Assembly (NCBI RefSeq): GCF_027111255.2
Contig: NZ_CP114285.2
Coordinates: 5,363,276-5,427,275, forward strand
Direction of reading: 5' to 3'
Length of the DNA stretch: 64,000 nucleotides
Source: Flavobacterium flavigenum
GTDB lineage: Bacteria > Bacteroidota > Bacteroidia > Flavobacteriales > Flavobacteriaceae
The translations under genes were made by a program, and so were the position numbers. Positions within the stretch are counted from its first letter, which is position 1; each line of letters starts with the position of its first letter. The notes below the pieces were generated by a model. It searched no databases. It saw nothing but the letters and a program-made list of their open reading frames with translations, and was not told the DNA's origin. Below, one piece after another: positions 34,252 to 42,976 of the stretch.

Positions 34252-34875
34252 CTACTGGAAACTACCGTAGATATTTTCTCTGTGAGTTTGTTTGATTTCA
34301 TTTTTTGTAAATGAATAAGTTGATTCTTCAGCCCATTTCCAGTTTTTAGAATGTATCATATCTATACCAATTGCTTTATAAATAATTTTAATGGTATTTT
34401 GATTGGTGGCCATTTTTAATTCAATAAGCTGGTCTCTAATTTTTGCTGAAGATTCTTTTTTTTCGCAATCCTGTATATCTTCAAGGACTTTTTTATCTTC
34501 TTTAAACCATTCTTTCAAAAAAGATATGTGCGTCTCAGAACATTGATAACCAAGATTAAGAGCAGTAAGAAGTCTACATTTTAAATTACTTTCATCATTT
34601 TTTTTATTTCCATCCCAATAGCACTCACTACCAATAAAAGTCACAATATAGCCCAAGGCTGCACGTTGTTGATTGGTTAATGTTTTAATATAATTCTCAT
34701 TCAACTGAATAGTATTGTTGTTGTCTGTCCAAAGTATTTTAATGTACGTGTTTTGTATTGCGTTACTTTGATTTTCATTATTTATGGATGTAGTTTCTTG
34801 ATTATTTAAAGTCTGCGAGAAAAATGGAATACTCTGACTTAGAAAAATTAATAGAAAAAGGAATCGTAAATTCAT
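34252..34875 (-). CDS. Secreted protein of unknown function
   Basis: The 207-residue product has a signal peptide (about residues 1-21, ending PFFSQ). The mature protein is largely helical with four cysteines (GSECYW, LKCRLL, YQCSE, QDCEKK), possibly forming two disulfides in the periplasm. It contains a hydrophobic block AALGYIVTFIGSECYW. I do not recognise the family. It is monocistronic, lying between the hairpin repeat on its upstream side and the PL1 pectate lyase terminator downstream. Confidence 0.6.
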   Translation of the reverse strand: MNLRFLFLLIFLSQSIPFFSQTLNNQETTSINNENQSNAIQNTYIKILWTDNNNTIQLNENYIKTLTNQQRAALGYIVTFIGSECYWDGNKKNDESNLKCRLLTALNLGYQCSETHISFLKEWFKEDKKVLEDIQDCEKKESSAKIRDQLIELKMATNQNTIKIIYKAIGIDMIHSKNWKWAEESTYSFTKNEIKQTHRENIYGSFQ

Positions 34876-34986
34876 GAATAGGATATGTGAAATTATAAAG
34901 ATAAAAGTACTGGTTATATTTTATTTTTCTGCATGGTTAATTTATTTGTTGCGTAATTAAGCATTATTTACAAATAGCGATAACAA

Positions 34987-35013
34987 AAAAGCTACCCAGT
35001 GTGGATAGCTTTT
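34987..35013 (-). terminator. Terminator of the PL1 pectate lyase
   Basis: AAAAGCTA (34987-34994) pairs with TAGCTTTT (35006-35013), followed by T-run on the minus strand. Confidence 0.75.
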
Positions 35014-35037
35014 ATAAAACAATTTTTTTATACTCAC

Positions 35038-36141
35038 TTAGAATGAACCGCAAATGTTACCTGAAAATGTAGCTCCCGCATTGGCAGAAACATCAGATTT
35101 AACAGCAGACGCAGCAATTTTCACAATGGTATAAGGAGGTGTAAAAGCGGTGTTTTGTCCTGTTTTATTACCAGTTGTATTAGTGAAAACATTTCCGGAC
35201 GTTACACTTACAGCAGTAAAACCAGTCATTAGGTCAATTGGGTTTTTTACATTTTCAAACACATTGTCTTCAACTTTTATATTGGCTTCAAAACCTGCGG
35301 CAATACATTTATTGCTAACAGAACTGTTGAAATAACTGTTCACGATATGTACTTTTCCAAATCGAACTCTAGGCATTCTTTCTTTACATCCGCTAGCCCA
35401 CCAGCAGCGTGCAAATGTGATTCTTAATTTGCCGCGATCTGCAGTTGCCCCATCGCTTGAACCAATTAAGTTAGAATATCTGTGGTCATCTGAACCACCT
35501 GGACCACCTGCTTTTGGAGCTTTAAGGTAGGTGAATTTTGAATATGAAACCGTTATGTAATCAGATTGGTTTTTAATATCAAAGTTTCCGTCAACACCGT
35601 CTCTGAATTCACAATGATCAACCCATACATTCTGACAGTTGTCAAGAATTGCATTATCCCAGCCATCAGTATCATAAGCACCCGGACCTTCAAAAATTAG
35701 GTTTCTGATAATCAGGTTTTTACATCTCTTAATATTGATTATTCCTGAGCCATCTTTAGTTTGGTTTGTTGATACCAGTTTTGCACCGCTGGTACCGTAA
35801 ATAGTTTTACCAGTCTGGTCTTGTAATGATAATCGGGCAGAAACAGTGATGGTACCGGAAACTTTGATCACTTTTACAGAACTGTTTTCAATAGCCGATT
35901 TCAATTGTGCATAATTGGTTACAGTTGTCTCTGCAGATGTGCCTCCGCCGGTTGTGCTTCCGTTTTGAGAAGCCCATCCCGGTACTTCAGAGCAAACCCC
36001 AACTTTTGAAGTTGAAGCAGAAACTGTCTCCTGGGTACTTAGGACAGCGTTGTCAGCATTTTGATCATCATCTGTGTTACAGGCTGCAAAACTCAAGGTA
36101 ATCGCAAATAGCGAAATCGCAAATTTGGTTTTAAAATTCAT
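35038..36141 (-). CDS. PL1-family pectate lyase, lipoprotein
   Basis: The 367-residue precursor has a lipoprotein signal (LFAITLSFAAC, Cys about residue 20) and then an acidic DDD linker. A parallel beta-helix of the PL1 family follows. Key motifs are IRNLIFEGPG, VWVDHCEFRDGVDGNFDIKNQSDYITVSYSKF (the vWiDH block), SDDHRYSNLIGSSD, and the arginine-bearing KLRITFARCWW ... RMPRVRFGKVHIVNSYF (catalytic Arg in RxPxxR). The enzyme cleaves de-esterified pectin by Ca2+-dependent beta-elimination. It is divergent from a Crp/Fnr-family gene, with a TTGAA-N4-TTCAA palindrome between them. With the PL9 enzyme it indicates use of plant-derived pectin. Confidence 0.92.
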   Translation of the reverse strand: MNFKTKFAISLFAITLSFAACNTDDDQNADNAVLSTQETVSASTSKVGVCSEVPGWASQNGSTTGGGTSAETTVTNYAQLKSAIENSSVKVIKVSGTITVSARLSLQDQTGKTIYGTSGAKLVSTNQTKDGSGIINIKRCKNLIIRNLIFEGPGAYDTDGWDNAILDNCQNVWVDHCEFRDGVDGNFDIKNQSDYITVSYSKFTYLKAPKAGGPGGSDDHRYSNLIGSSDGATADRGKLRITFARCWWASGCKERMPRVRFGKVHIVNSYFNSSVSNKCIAAGFEANIKVEDNVFENVKNPIDLMTGFTAVSVTSGNVFTNTTGNKTGQNTAFTPPYTIVKIAASAVKSDVSANAGATFSGNICGSF

Positions 36142-36211
36142 AATGGTTTTTTGTTTGGTTATTACTACATTTTATAGTAATGCAAAGATGTTGATTAAAT
36201 CCTACACAAAT

Positions 36212-36227
36212 ATTGAACTTGTTCAAT
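36212..36227. promoter_or_regulatory. TTGAA-N4-TTCAA palindrome upstream of PL1 pectate lyase
   Basis: ATTGAACTTGTTCAAT is a perfect 16-base inverted repeat with a 2-base centre. In the PL1 direction it is followed immediately by TTTG and, 16 bases later, CATCTTTG (36183-36190), a near -7 box. The site therefore sits where an activator would touch polymerase. It also lies 153 bases before the divergent Crp/Fnr gene. Confidence 0.6.
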
Positions 36228-36379
36228 TATTTTGTAATTAATTTGAATATTTGATTTTTTTTGTATAATTATTCTGAGTATAATATAATTTTTATATTTT
36301 TGCGTAATCGATTACATTATTTAAATTCACTCCCAAATTTTAGAATTTTAGAAATTTTAATTAAGAAATAATTAAAAGT

Positions 36380-36949
36380 ATGTACGAAGAACTAAGACAG
36401 AATATCGAAAGAAAAATTACTCTTACAGACGAAGAGTGGAAATTAATATTGGATAAAACAGAATTTATTAAATTAAAAAAAAATGAGTTTTTGCAAATCC
36501 AGGACTCTAATAATTCTTACGAAGGTTTTATTCTGAGCGGGGCACTTAAGACTTATATTTTGAATGAAAACGGAACAGAAACTGTCATTTTCTTTTCATT
36601 TGAAAACGAATGGATATGTGACCTGGAAAGTTTTTATTATCATAAATTGACTAAATATAACATAAAAGCGATTGAAGATAGTGAGATATTAGTAATTAAT
36701 AAATCCAATAAAATGCTTTTATTTAAAGAGGTTCCAAAATTGATTCAATTTCATATTTTAATGGTTGAAAGGGCAAATATCGCCATACAGGAAAGATTGG
36801 TTGATGTTTTAAATAAAACCTCAAAACAACGTTATATTGAGTTTGTAAAGAAATATCCTCAAAAGACCCAAAAAATAAACAATAAAAATTTGTCTTCTTA
36901 TTTGGGAGTAACACATGAATTTTTATCAAAAATCAAAAAGAGTTTTTAA
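36380..36949 (+). CDS. Crp/Fnr-family transcriptional regulator
   Basis: The 189-residue protein has an N-terminal cyclic-nucleotide-binding-like beta-barrel (about residues 25-115: LKKNEFLQIQDSNNSYEGFILSGALKTYILNENG) and a dimerisation helix. The C-terminal helix-turn-helix is short (about 165-187; LSSYLGVTHEFLSKIKKSF). This compact form, about 190 residues, is the common Bacteroidota Crp type. The pocket lacks the RxS pattern for cAMP, and there are no Fnr iron-sulfur cysteines, so the effector is unknown. The recognition helix contains Glu and Ser spaced as in Fnr (E-x-x-S), compatible with a TTGA half-site. It is divergent from the PL1 pectate lyase and is the best local candidate to bind the TTGAA-N4-TTCAA sites. 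Confidence 0.85.
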   Translation: MYEELRQNIERKITLTDEEWKLILDKTEFIKLKKNEFLQIQDSNNSYEGFILSGALKTYILNENGTETVIFFSFENEWICDLESFYYHKLTKYNIKAIEDSEILVINKSNKMLLFKEVPKLIQFHILMVERANIAIQERLVDVLNKTSKQRYIEFVKKYPQKTQKINNKNLSSYLGVTHEFLSKIKKSF

Positions 36950-37160
36950 TCTTAAACAAATAAGCCAAAAACCTAATTTAGCTTACTAATGAATTAATTG
37001 TCTTAAAATCAATGTTTTATTTGTTGTTTAAAATGTATTTTGGATGATGGGGATTTTGTATGCCTGAAAAGTAATTGTTTTTTGTTAACATAAAACTATC
37101 ATTTCGTTGAATTGATGAAATATTTTGTAAATTGCACTATAAAATTATCATATTCGCAAA

Positions 37161-40100
37161 ATGGAACAACAAAAAACATATATTCCTAAAAATAAAGTAA
37201 GAATTGTAACAGCCGCTTCGCTTTTTGACGGTCATGATGCAGCCATCAATATTATGCGCCGTATTATTCAGTCAACTGGTGTTGAAGTAATCCATTTAGG
37301 GCATGACCGCAGTGTTGAAGAAGTGGTAAACACAGCAATCCAGGAAGATGCGAATGCAATCGCCATGACATCTTATCAAGGCGGACACAACGAGTACTTT
37401 AAATATATGTATAATCTGCTTCGCGAAAAAGGAGCAGGACACATCAAAATCTTCGGAGGTGGAGGCGGCGTTATTCTGCCAGGCGAAATCGAAGAATTGC
37501 ATGAATATGGTATTACCAGAATTTATTCTCCGGATGACGGTCGTTCTTTAGGATTACAGGGGATGATTAATGATTTGGTTGAAAGAGCTGATTTTCCGAT
37601 TGGAGATAAATTAAACGGAGAAATCGATCATATTGAAAGCAAAATGCCAACTGCAATTGCACGTTTAATTTCAGCTGCAGAGAATTTCCCTGAAATTGCA
37701 AAACCCGTTTTTGATCAAATTCACGAAAGTAATACAACTTCTAAAATTCCGGTTTTGGGAATTACAGGAACGGGAGGAGCGGGAAAATCTTCTTTGGTTG
37801 ACGAATTGGTTCGCCGTTTCTTAATTGATTTCCCGGAAAAAACAATCGGATTAATTTCTGTAGATCCTTCGAAAAGAAAAACCGGAGGAGCTTTGTTAGG
37901 AGACAGAATCCGAATGAATGCGATAAATAATCCTCGCGTATATATGCGTTCGCTGGCGACACGTCAGTCGAATTTGGCTTTGTCGAAATATGTAGCCGAA
38001 GCGATTCAGGTTCTAAAAGCAGCTAAATACGATTTGATTATTTTGGAAACTTCAGGAATTGGTCAGTCGGATACCGAGATTATGGATCATTCTGACGTTT
38101 CTCTTTATGTAATGACACCGGAATTTGGTGCAGCAACACAATTGGAGAAAATCGACATGCTTGATTTTGCTGATTTAGTGGCTTTAAATAAATTTGATAA
38201 AAGAGGCGCTCTTGACGCTTTACGCGATGTTAAAAAACAATATCAAAGAAACCATAGTCTTTGGGATAAAAATCCGGACGAAATGCCGGTTTTCGGAACG
38301 ATTGCTTCGCAGTTTAACGATCCGGGAATGAACACGCTGTACAAAGCGATCATGGATAAAGTGGCACAAAAAACGAATTCTGACTTGAAATCGACTTTTG
38401 AAATCACTAAAGAAATGAGCGAAAAGATATTTGTAATTCCGCCGGGAAGAACACGTTATTTATCTGAAATTGCTGAGACTAATAGAAATTATGATGAGAC
38501 TGCAATTTCGCAACAAAAAGTAGCGCAGAAATTATACGGAATCTTTAAAACCATAGAATCTGTTTCTGGAAAAATTCCGCAGATTACAAAAGCAGGAATC
38601 GATGATTCAACTGTTTTGCCAAGCGGAATCGCAGAACACGACGAAAACAGAATCTTTTTAAACCTTTTACTAAATCAATTTGATAAAGTAAAAATGGACT
38701 TAGATCCGTATAATTGGGAAATTATTGTCAATTGGGCTGATAAAGTAGCGAAATATAAAAATCCGGTTTATTCGTTTAAAGTTCGCGATAAAGAAATCAA
38801 GATTGCAACACATTCTGAAAGTTTATCGCATTTACAAATCCCGAAAATTGCTTTGCCAAAGTACGAAGCTTGGGGCGATATTTTGCGTTGGAATTTACAG
38901 GAAAATGTCCCTGGTGAATTTCCGTTTGCTTCTGGATTATATCCGTTTAAACGTGAAGGCGAAGATCCGTCAAGAATGTTTGCGGGCGAGGGCGGACCAG
39001 AAAGAACCAACAAGCGTTTTCATTATGTAAGTGCGGGAATGCCGGCAAAACGTCTTTCAACGGCTTTTGACAGTGTAACTTTATACGGAAACGATCCCGA
39101 TTTACGTCCGGATATTTACGGAAAAATTGGAAATGCCGGAGTTTCAATCTGCTGTTTAGACGATGCTAAAAAGCTATATTCAGGTTTCGGTTTGGTTCAT
39201 GCGTTGACTTCGGTAAGTATGACGATCAACGGGCCTGCGCCAATGCTTTTAGGTTTCTTTATGAATGCTGCAATCGATCAGCAATGTGAGATTTACATTA
39301 AAGAAAATGGCTTAGAAAAAGAAGTTGAAGCAAAAATCAACAAACTATATGCAGCCAAAGGAATCGAAAGGCCGAAATACCAAGGTGAACTTCCAGCAGG
39401 AAACAATGGTTTGGGATTAATGCTTTTGGGTGTTACAGGAGATCAGGTTTTACCTTTGGACGTTTATAACGAAATAAAAGTAAAAACGTTAGCTCAGGTT
39501 CGTGGAACGGTTCAGGCCGATATTTTAAAAGAAGATCAGGCGCAAAATACTTGTATTTTTTCAACAGAATTTGCGCTTCGATTAATGGGCGACGTTCAGG
39601 AATATTTTATTACCAAAAATGTTCGTAATTTCTATTCGGTTTCGATTTCGGGATATCATATTGCCGAGGCGGGAGCGAACCCGATTACACAATTGGCATT
39701 TACGCTTTCAAATGGTTTCACTTACGTGGAATATTATTTGAGCCGTGGCATGAACATCAACGATTTTGGACCAAATTTATCGTTCTTCTTCTCAAACGGA
39801 GTAGATCCGGAATATTCAGTAATTGGTCGCGTGGCGCGTAAAATTTGGGCAAAAGCCATGAAATTGAAATACGGAGCCAACGAAAGAGCGCAAATGCTGA
39901 AATATCATATTCAGACTTCAGGACGTTCTTTACACGCACAGGAAATTGATTTCAACGATATCAGAACCACTTTACAAGCCTTGTATGCGATTTATGATAA
40001 CTGTAATTCATTGCACACCAACGCTTACGACGAAGCAATTACAACACCAACAGAAGAATCGGTTCGTAGAGCTATGGCAATTCAGTTGATTATTAATAAA

Positions 40101-40601
40101 GAATTAGGTTTGGCGAAAAACGAAAATCCAATTCAGGGTTCCTTCATCATCGAAGAATTAACCGATTTGGTGGAAGAAGCCGTTTTACAGGAATTCGACC
40201 GAATTACAGAAAGAGGCGGAGTCCTTGGCGCAATGGAAACGATGTACCAAAGATCTAAAATTCAGGAGGAAAGTTTGTATTACGAGACCTTAAAACACAA
40301 CGGAGATTTCCCAATTGTGGGTGTAAATACGTTCCTGAGTTCTAAAGGTTCGCCAACGGTAATTCCGGCTGAGGTAATTCGTGCCACAGAAGAAGAAAAA
40401 CAATACCAGATTACGATGCTGGATAACCTGCATAATTTCCACGAAGCAAAAGTAAATGAGCATTTAAGCCAGTTACAGGAAGCAGCCATTAAAAACGAAA
40501 ACTTATTCGATTATTTAATGGAAGCTACAAAGGTTTGTTCGTTAGGTCAGATTACTTCGACGTTGTTTGAGGTTGGTGGGCAGTATAGAAGGAATATGTA
40601 A
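37161..40601 (+). CDS. icmF: Fused acyl-CoA mutase IcmF (isobutyryl-/methylmalonyl-CoA mutase with G-protein chaperone)
   Basis: The 1146-residue protein fuses three modules. An N-terminal B12-binding domain (about residues 10-145) has FDGHDAAINIMRR and FGGGGGVILPGEI; the DGHDAA histidine is the lower cobalt ligand. A MeaB-like GTPase module follows (about 195-470), with P-loop GITGTGGAGKSSL and switch residues near GLISVDPSKRKTGGALLGDRIRM. The C-terminal (beta/alpha)8 mutase domain (about 560-1100) contains PFKREGEDPSRMFAGEGGPERTN and SISGYHIAEAGANPITQLAF. IcmF enzymes isomerise isobutyryl-CoA/butyryl-CoA using coenzyme B12, and their GTPase manages cofactor loading. It could act on pivalyl- or isovaleryl-CoA. 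It stands alone and ends in a clear terminator. Confidence 0.93.
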   Translation: MEQQKTYIPKNKVRIVTAASLFDGHDAAINIMRRIIQSTGVEVIHLGHDRSVEEVVNTAIQEDANAIAMTSYQGGHNEYFKYMYNLLREKGAGHIKIFGGGGGVILPGEIEELHEYGITRIYSPDDGRSLGLQGMINDLVERADFPIGDKLNGEIDHIESKMPTAIARLISAAENFPEIAKPVFDQIHESNTTSKIPVLGITGTGGAGKSSLVDELVRRFLIDFPEKTIGLISVDPSKRKTGGALLGDRIRMNAINNPRVYMRSLATRQSNLALSKYVAEAIQVLKAAKYDLIILETSGIGQSDTEIMDHSDVSLYVMTPEFGAATQLEKIDMLDFADLVALNKFDKRGALDALRDVKKQYQRNHSLWDKNPDEMPVFGTIASQFNDPGMNTLYKAIMDKVAQKTNSDLKSTFEITKEMSEKIFVIPPGRTRYLSEIAETNRNYDETAISQQKVAQKLYGIFKTIESVSGKIPQITKAGIDDSTVLPSGIAEHDENRIFLNLLLNQFDKVKMDLDPYNWEIIVNWADKVAKYKNPVYSFKVRDKEIKIATHSESLSHLQIPKIALPKYEAWGDILRWNLQENVPGEFPFASGLYPFKREGEDPSRMFAGEGGPERTNKRFHYVSAGMPAKRLSTAFDSVTLYGNDPDLRPDIYGKIGNAGVSICCLDDAKKLYSGFGLVHALTSVSMTINGPAPMLLGFFMNAAIDQQCEIYIKENGLEKEVEAKINKLYAAKGIERPKYQGELPAGNNGLGLMLLGVTGDQVLPLDVYNEIKVKTLAQVRGTVQADILKEDQAQNTCIFSTEFALRLMGDVQEYFITKNVRNFYSVSISGYHIAEAGANPITQLAFTLSNGFTYVEYYLSRGMNINDFGPNLSFFFSNGVDPEYSVIGRVARKIWAKAMKLKYGANERAQMLKYHIQTSGRSLHAQEIDFNDIRTTLQALYAIYDNCNSLHTNAYDEAITTPTEESVRRAMAIQLIINKELGLAKNENPIQGSFIIEELTDLVEEAVLQEFDRITERGGVLGAMETMYQRSKIQEESLYYETLKHNGDFPIVGVNTFLSSKGSPTVIPAEVIRATEEEKQYQITMLDNLHNFHEAKVNEHLSQLQEAAIKNENLFDYLMEATKVCSLGQITSTLFEVGGQYRRNM

Positions 40602-40631
40602 AATTTTATTTTTTTTTGTAGATTTTAAGGA

Positions 40632-40661
40632 AAAACCTCTCAAAGATATTTGGGAGGTTTT
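40632..40661 (+). terminator. Terminator of icmF
   Basis: AAAACCTC and CAAA pair with TTTG and GAGGTTTT around a GATA loop, then T-run. It overlaps the upstream part of the next reading frame, which supports the later start chosen there. Confidence 0.8.
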
Positions 40662-40733
40662 TTGTTTTGTAAAGAGAAAATTTATGTTATTAATCATTTA
40701 AAGAAAAATACTATATTTAAATTAAAAAAACGG

Positions 40734-41357
40734 ATGGATATTCTAATACTATTTGTTTCTGGTCTAGTTCCAATTTTAATTACACTTTGGTTGAATGAAA
40801 GAGTAAAAGGAAGTGTTCAAAATACTTTTAATAAACAACTTGAAGAAATAAAAAAAGAACATTCAAAAGAACTTTCTCAATTCCAATCGGAACTTAATTA
40901 TTTAAAATCAAAAGAGAGCTTTAAGTTTACTAAACTTCATGAAAAGAGATTTGAAGTGATGGCAGAAACTTATAAGTATTTGACTGATGTTTTGATTAAG
41001 TTAAGACTTTATGTAGCTCCATTAAAAAGTAGTCTTAATGATGAAACGGCTGAAGAAATTAATCATAAACAATCTTGTGATTATCATGACGCTCATAATA
41101 AATTTCATGAGTATTATAGTTTCAACAAAATTTATTTCAATGATGAAATTGAAGAATTATTAGAAAAATATTTGGCTTCTTCATTAGAAATTTCTAACCA
41201 ACATTTTAAAAAAGAGTATCTAGGTAGAGAAGGGAGGTTTTATAACACTAAAGTCTATATTTCGGATGGAAGTGCATATGAAAAAGTTCGAGAATTAATA
41301 GAGCCAATTCAGTTTGAAATAAAAAATAAATTTAGGGAAGTTTTAGGTGAATCATAA
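40734..41357 (+). CDS. Membrane-anchored coiled-coil protein of unknown function
   Basis: The 207-residue protein starts at ATG 40734. A longer frame from 40650 runs through the icmF terminator and lacks a sensible N-terminus. One membrane helix (about residues 3-18, ILILFVSGLVPILITLWL) is followed by a coiled coil (about 25-65, rich in Glu and Lys heptads: NKQLEEIKKEHSKELSQFQSEL) and a helical cytoplasmic domain. Proteins of this plan, annotated only as hypothetical, are frequent in accessory islands. It begins a small AT-rich stretch of orphan genes (40.7-43.5 kb). No catalytic motif is visible. Confidence 0.65.
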   Translation: MDILILFVSGLVPILITLWLNERVKGSVQNTFNKQLEEIKKEHSKELSQFQSELNYLKSKESFKFTKLHEKRFEVMAETYKYLTDVLIKLRLYVAPLKSSLNDETAEEINHKQSCDYHDAHNKFHEYYSFNKIYFNDEIEELLEKYLASSLEISNQHFKKEYLGREGRFYNTKVYISDGSAYEKVRELIEPIQFEIKNKFREVLGES

Positions 41358-41371
41358 CTAAAAAAATATAA

Positions 41372-41577
41372 ATGGAAGTTATAACAGAATTTACGATTTT
41401 GAAAGTTGGCAACATTATTTATGCAGCTAAGCTTGAAAAAGATTACATATTAACTGGTTATAATTACAGCGAAATATATAAGATATGTTAGCATATTTGG
41501 AGCCAACAGATAAAAGTGAAAAAGGATTTCAAATAACCTTAAGCAGCATAGTAAATCTTGAATATCAGGTTTATTAG
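41372..41577 (+). pseudogene. Frameshifted small gene
   Basis: A 39-codon frame (41372-41491) is followed, overlapping at ATGTTAG, by a 30-codon frame in a different register (41485-41577). Joined, they would make one protein of about 68 residues with steady character: TILKVGNIIYAAKLEKDYIL then LAYLEPTDKSEKGFQITLSS. A single indel near 41485 explains the break. Alternatively they are two tiny overlapping genes or chance frames. It lies 15 bases after the coiled-coil gene. Confidence 0.35.
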
Positions 41578-41620
41578 AAATTATTTTACAAAATAATCAT
41601 ATTAACACTAAGAATAAAAG

Positions 41621-42364
41621 ATGAGTAATAAACATGATATTGAAACTTATTCTAGATTAGAAAGAGCAGCTGATTACTTTCTGCATTGTTCATTCACTAG
41701 TTTACAAAATGCAATGCGAGATGAATTAAAAGGATTAATTTATCTTGAAGAAATAATGAAAATAGACGTCTCTGAAAAAGATAAGATGAATTTTAAAAAA
41801 GCAAAATTGCCAACGAATCCAGTTGAACTACTTCAATCTGGAAATCTTAATATTTCAGGAGACTTAATGAACAAATTTTTACATGCCGGATATGTTACAG
41901 AGAAACGCCTTCTAGAAGAACATGTTAAGTTTAATAAAGAACATAAAATAGGTTCAATAGAAATATTGGGACATTTAAATAATTTTGGTTTTTTTATAGA
42001 AACTGTTATTAATCGTCATTTGCTTTTTTTATTACATATCGAAGAAATAGATTCTATTAGTTATAATAGAATTTCTATAGCTAAAATTATGGAAAGAATA
42101 ATTTATCTATTTAAAGATGAACTCAAAAAAAATAAAATTCAATTGAATGAGATTATAAATTTATTTTCCTTGAGAAATAAAACCGTTCATTTTACACCAG
42201 ATAATGCAATAGCTTTAAATGTTAAGTTGATCGAACTATATAGAATTTGGAATCAAACAATAAAGCTTCTAAAAGTCTTAGAGAAAAAAGAGAAATTTAA
42301 AGGTATAAAATTATCAGAAAAACTTGGTAATTCTAGCAATGATTTTCAGCAGCATTGGAATTAA
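41621..42364 (+). CDS. Helical protein with a HEPN-like RNKTVH motif
   Basis: The 247-residue protein is all-helical, with no signal peptide or membrane segment. Near the C-terminal third it carries SLRNKTVHFTPDNA (about residues 185-198), an R-x4-H motif flanked by a polar residue as in HEPN-domain RNases (Rx4-6H). Two long helices around it (ETVINRHLLFLLHIEEID; LIELYRIWNQTIKLLKVLEKK) fit a HEPN bundle. HEPN proteins often act as toxins or antiphage RNases, but many have other roles. No antitoxin partner is obvious; the preceding frameshifted small gene could once have been one. The family is a motif-based guess. Confidence 0.5.
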   Translation: MSNKHDIETYSRLERAADYFLHCSFTSLQNAMRDELKGLIYLEEIMKIDVSEKDKMNFKKAKLPTNPVELLQSGNLNISGDLMNKFLHAGYVTEKRLLEEHVKFNKEHKIGSIEILGHLNNFGFFIETVINRHLLFLLHIEEIDSISYNRISIAKIMERIIYLFKDELKKNKIQLNEIINLFSLRNKTVHFTPDNAIALNVKLIELYRIWNQTIKLLKVLEKKEKFKGIKLSEKLGNSSNDFQQHWN

Positions 42365-42378
42365 AATCAAGAATTCCA

Positions 42379-42408
42379 GCTAGTCGCGAGCGTGACGCTC
42401 GCGTTAGC
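42379..42408. repeat. GC-rich inverted repeat between convergent genes
   Basis: GCTA-GT-CGCGAGCGT, a G centre, then ACGCTCGCG-T-TAGC: a nearly perfect 13-bp stem, strikingly GC-rich in this AT-rich DNA. There is no T-tract. It may be an interspersed repeat of the genome or a factor-dependent terminator. Confidence 0.6.
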
Positions 42409-42429
42409 ACATAAAGACTTAAAAAAATA

Positions 42430-42816
42430 TTAAACTCTCTTTTTTACAGTAACTTTTGTCTTCAACTTTTCAATAACAGCATCAGTTTTTGCATTTTCAC
42501 AAATAAACCGTAAAGATTCAGCATAACGGTAATAATATTCAGGAGCTAAGTCTAAAGTAAGAGAAAAAAGTTTACCATACCATTCGGCAGCATTTTCCAG
42601 TTTAAAATGCGAATAAGAGGAATCTCCTAACTTTTGAAATAAATCTACAGACTTGTAGCCTTTTGCAGCAATTCTTTCATAGGTTTTCATTACATCAACA
42701 TAAGCATAAGTGTTGCTTACTTTATCAGTAATAAAGACTTTTTCATTTTGGTCAGCGGCACTGAATGAAAGAATAGTCCCTGTTACTAAAATAACAAGTC
42801 GTTTTTGCATAAGCAT
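42430..42816 (-). pseudogene. Orphan N-terminal fragment of a PorE-like TPR/OmpA protein
   Basis: The 128-residue product has a weak signal peptide (VILVTGTILSFSAA). A TPR-type region follows whose wording (AYVDVMKTYERIAAKGYKSVDLFQKLGDSSYSHFKLENAAEWYGKLFSL, then APEYYYRYAESLRFICENAK) closely resembles the start of the long OmpA-domain proteins encoded beside sprF/porP genes in Flavobacterium. Those proteins are about 630 residues and continue with WD40/CarboxypepD and OmpA domains. Here the protein ends in a basic tail (KTKVTVKKRV) right after the TPR. It looks like a truncated remnant that could still be exported. The comparison is from memory of the family. Confidence 0.5.
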
Positions 42817-42976
42817 CGGATTAACAGAATGGTTTTGAGTTTTTGTTTCGCAAATATATCTAAATCAATAAATCAATAGTATAAGTTATTTTTTGAGTGT
42901 TTTTTTTTAGAAAATTTAGCGATTTTGAGCTATTCCCTAAAAGTTTTCAGATATTTTTAATCGAGAAAAATGTTTC

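Noticed and set aside
40650..40733. N-terminal extension of the coiled-coil membrane protein
   Set aside because: It overlaps the icmF terminator; the ATG at 40734 begins a proper membrane anchor.
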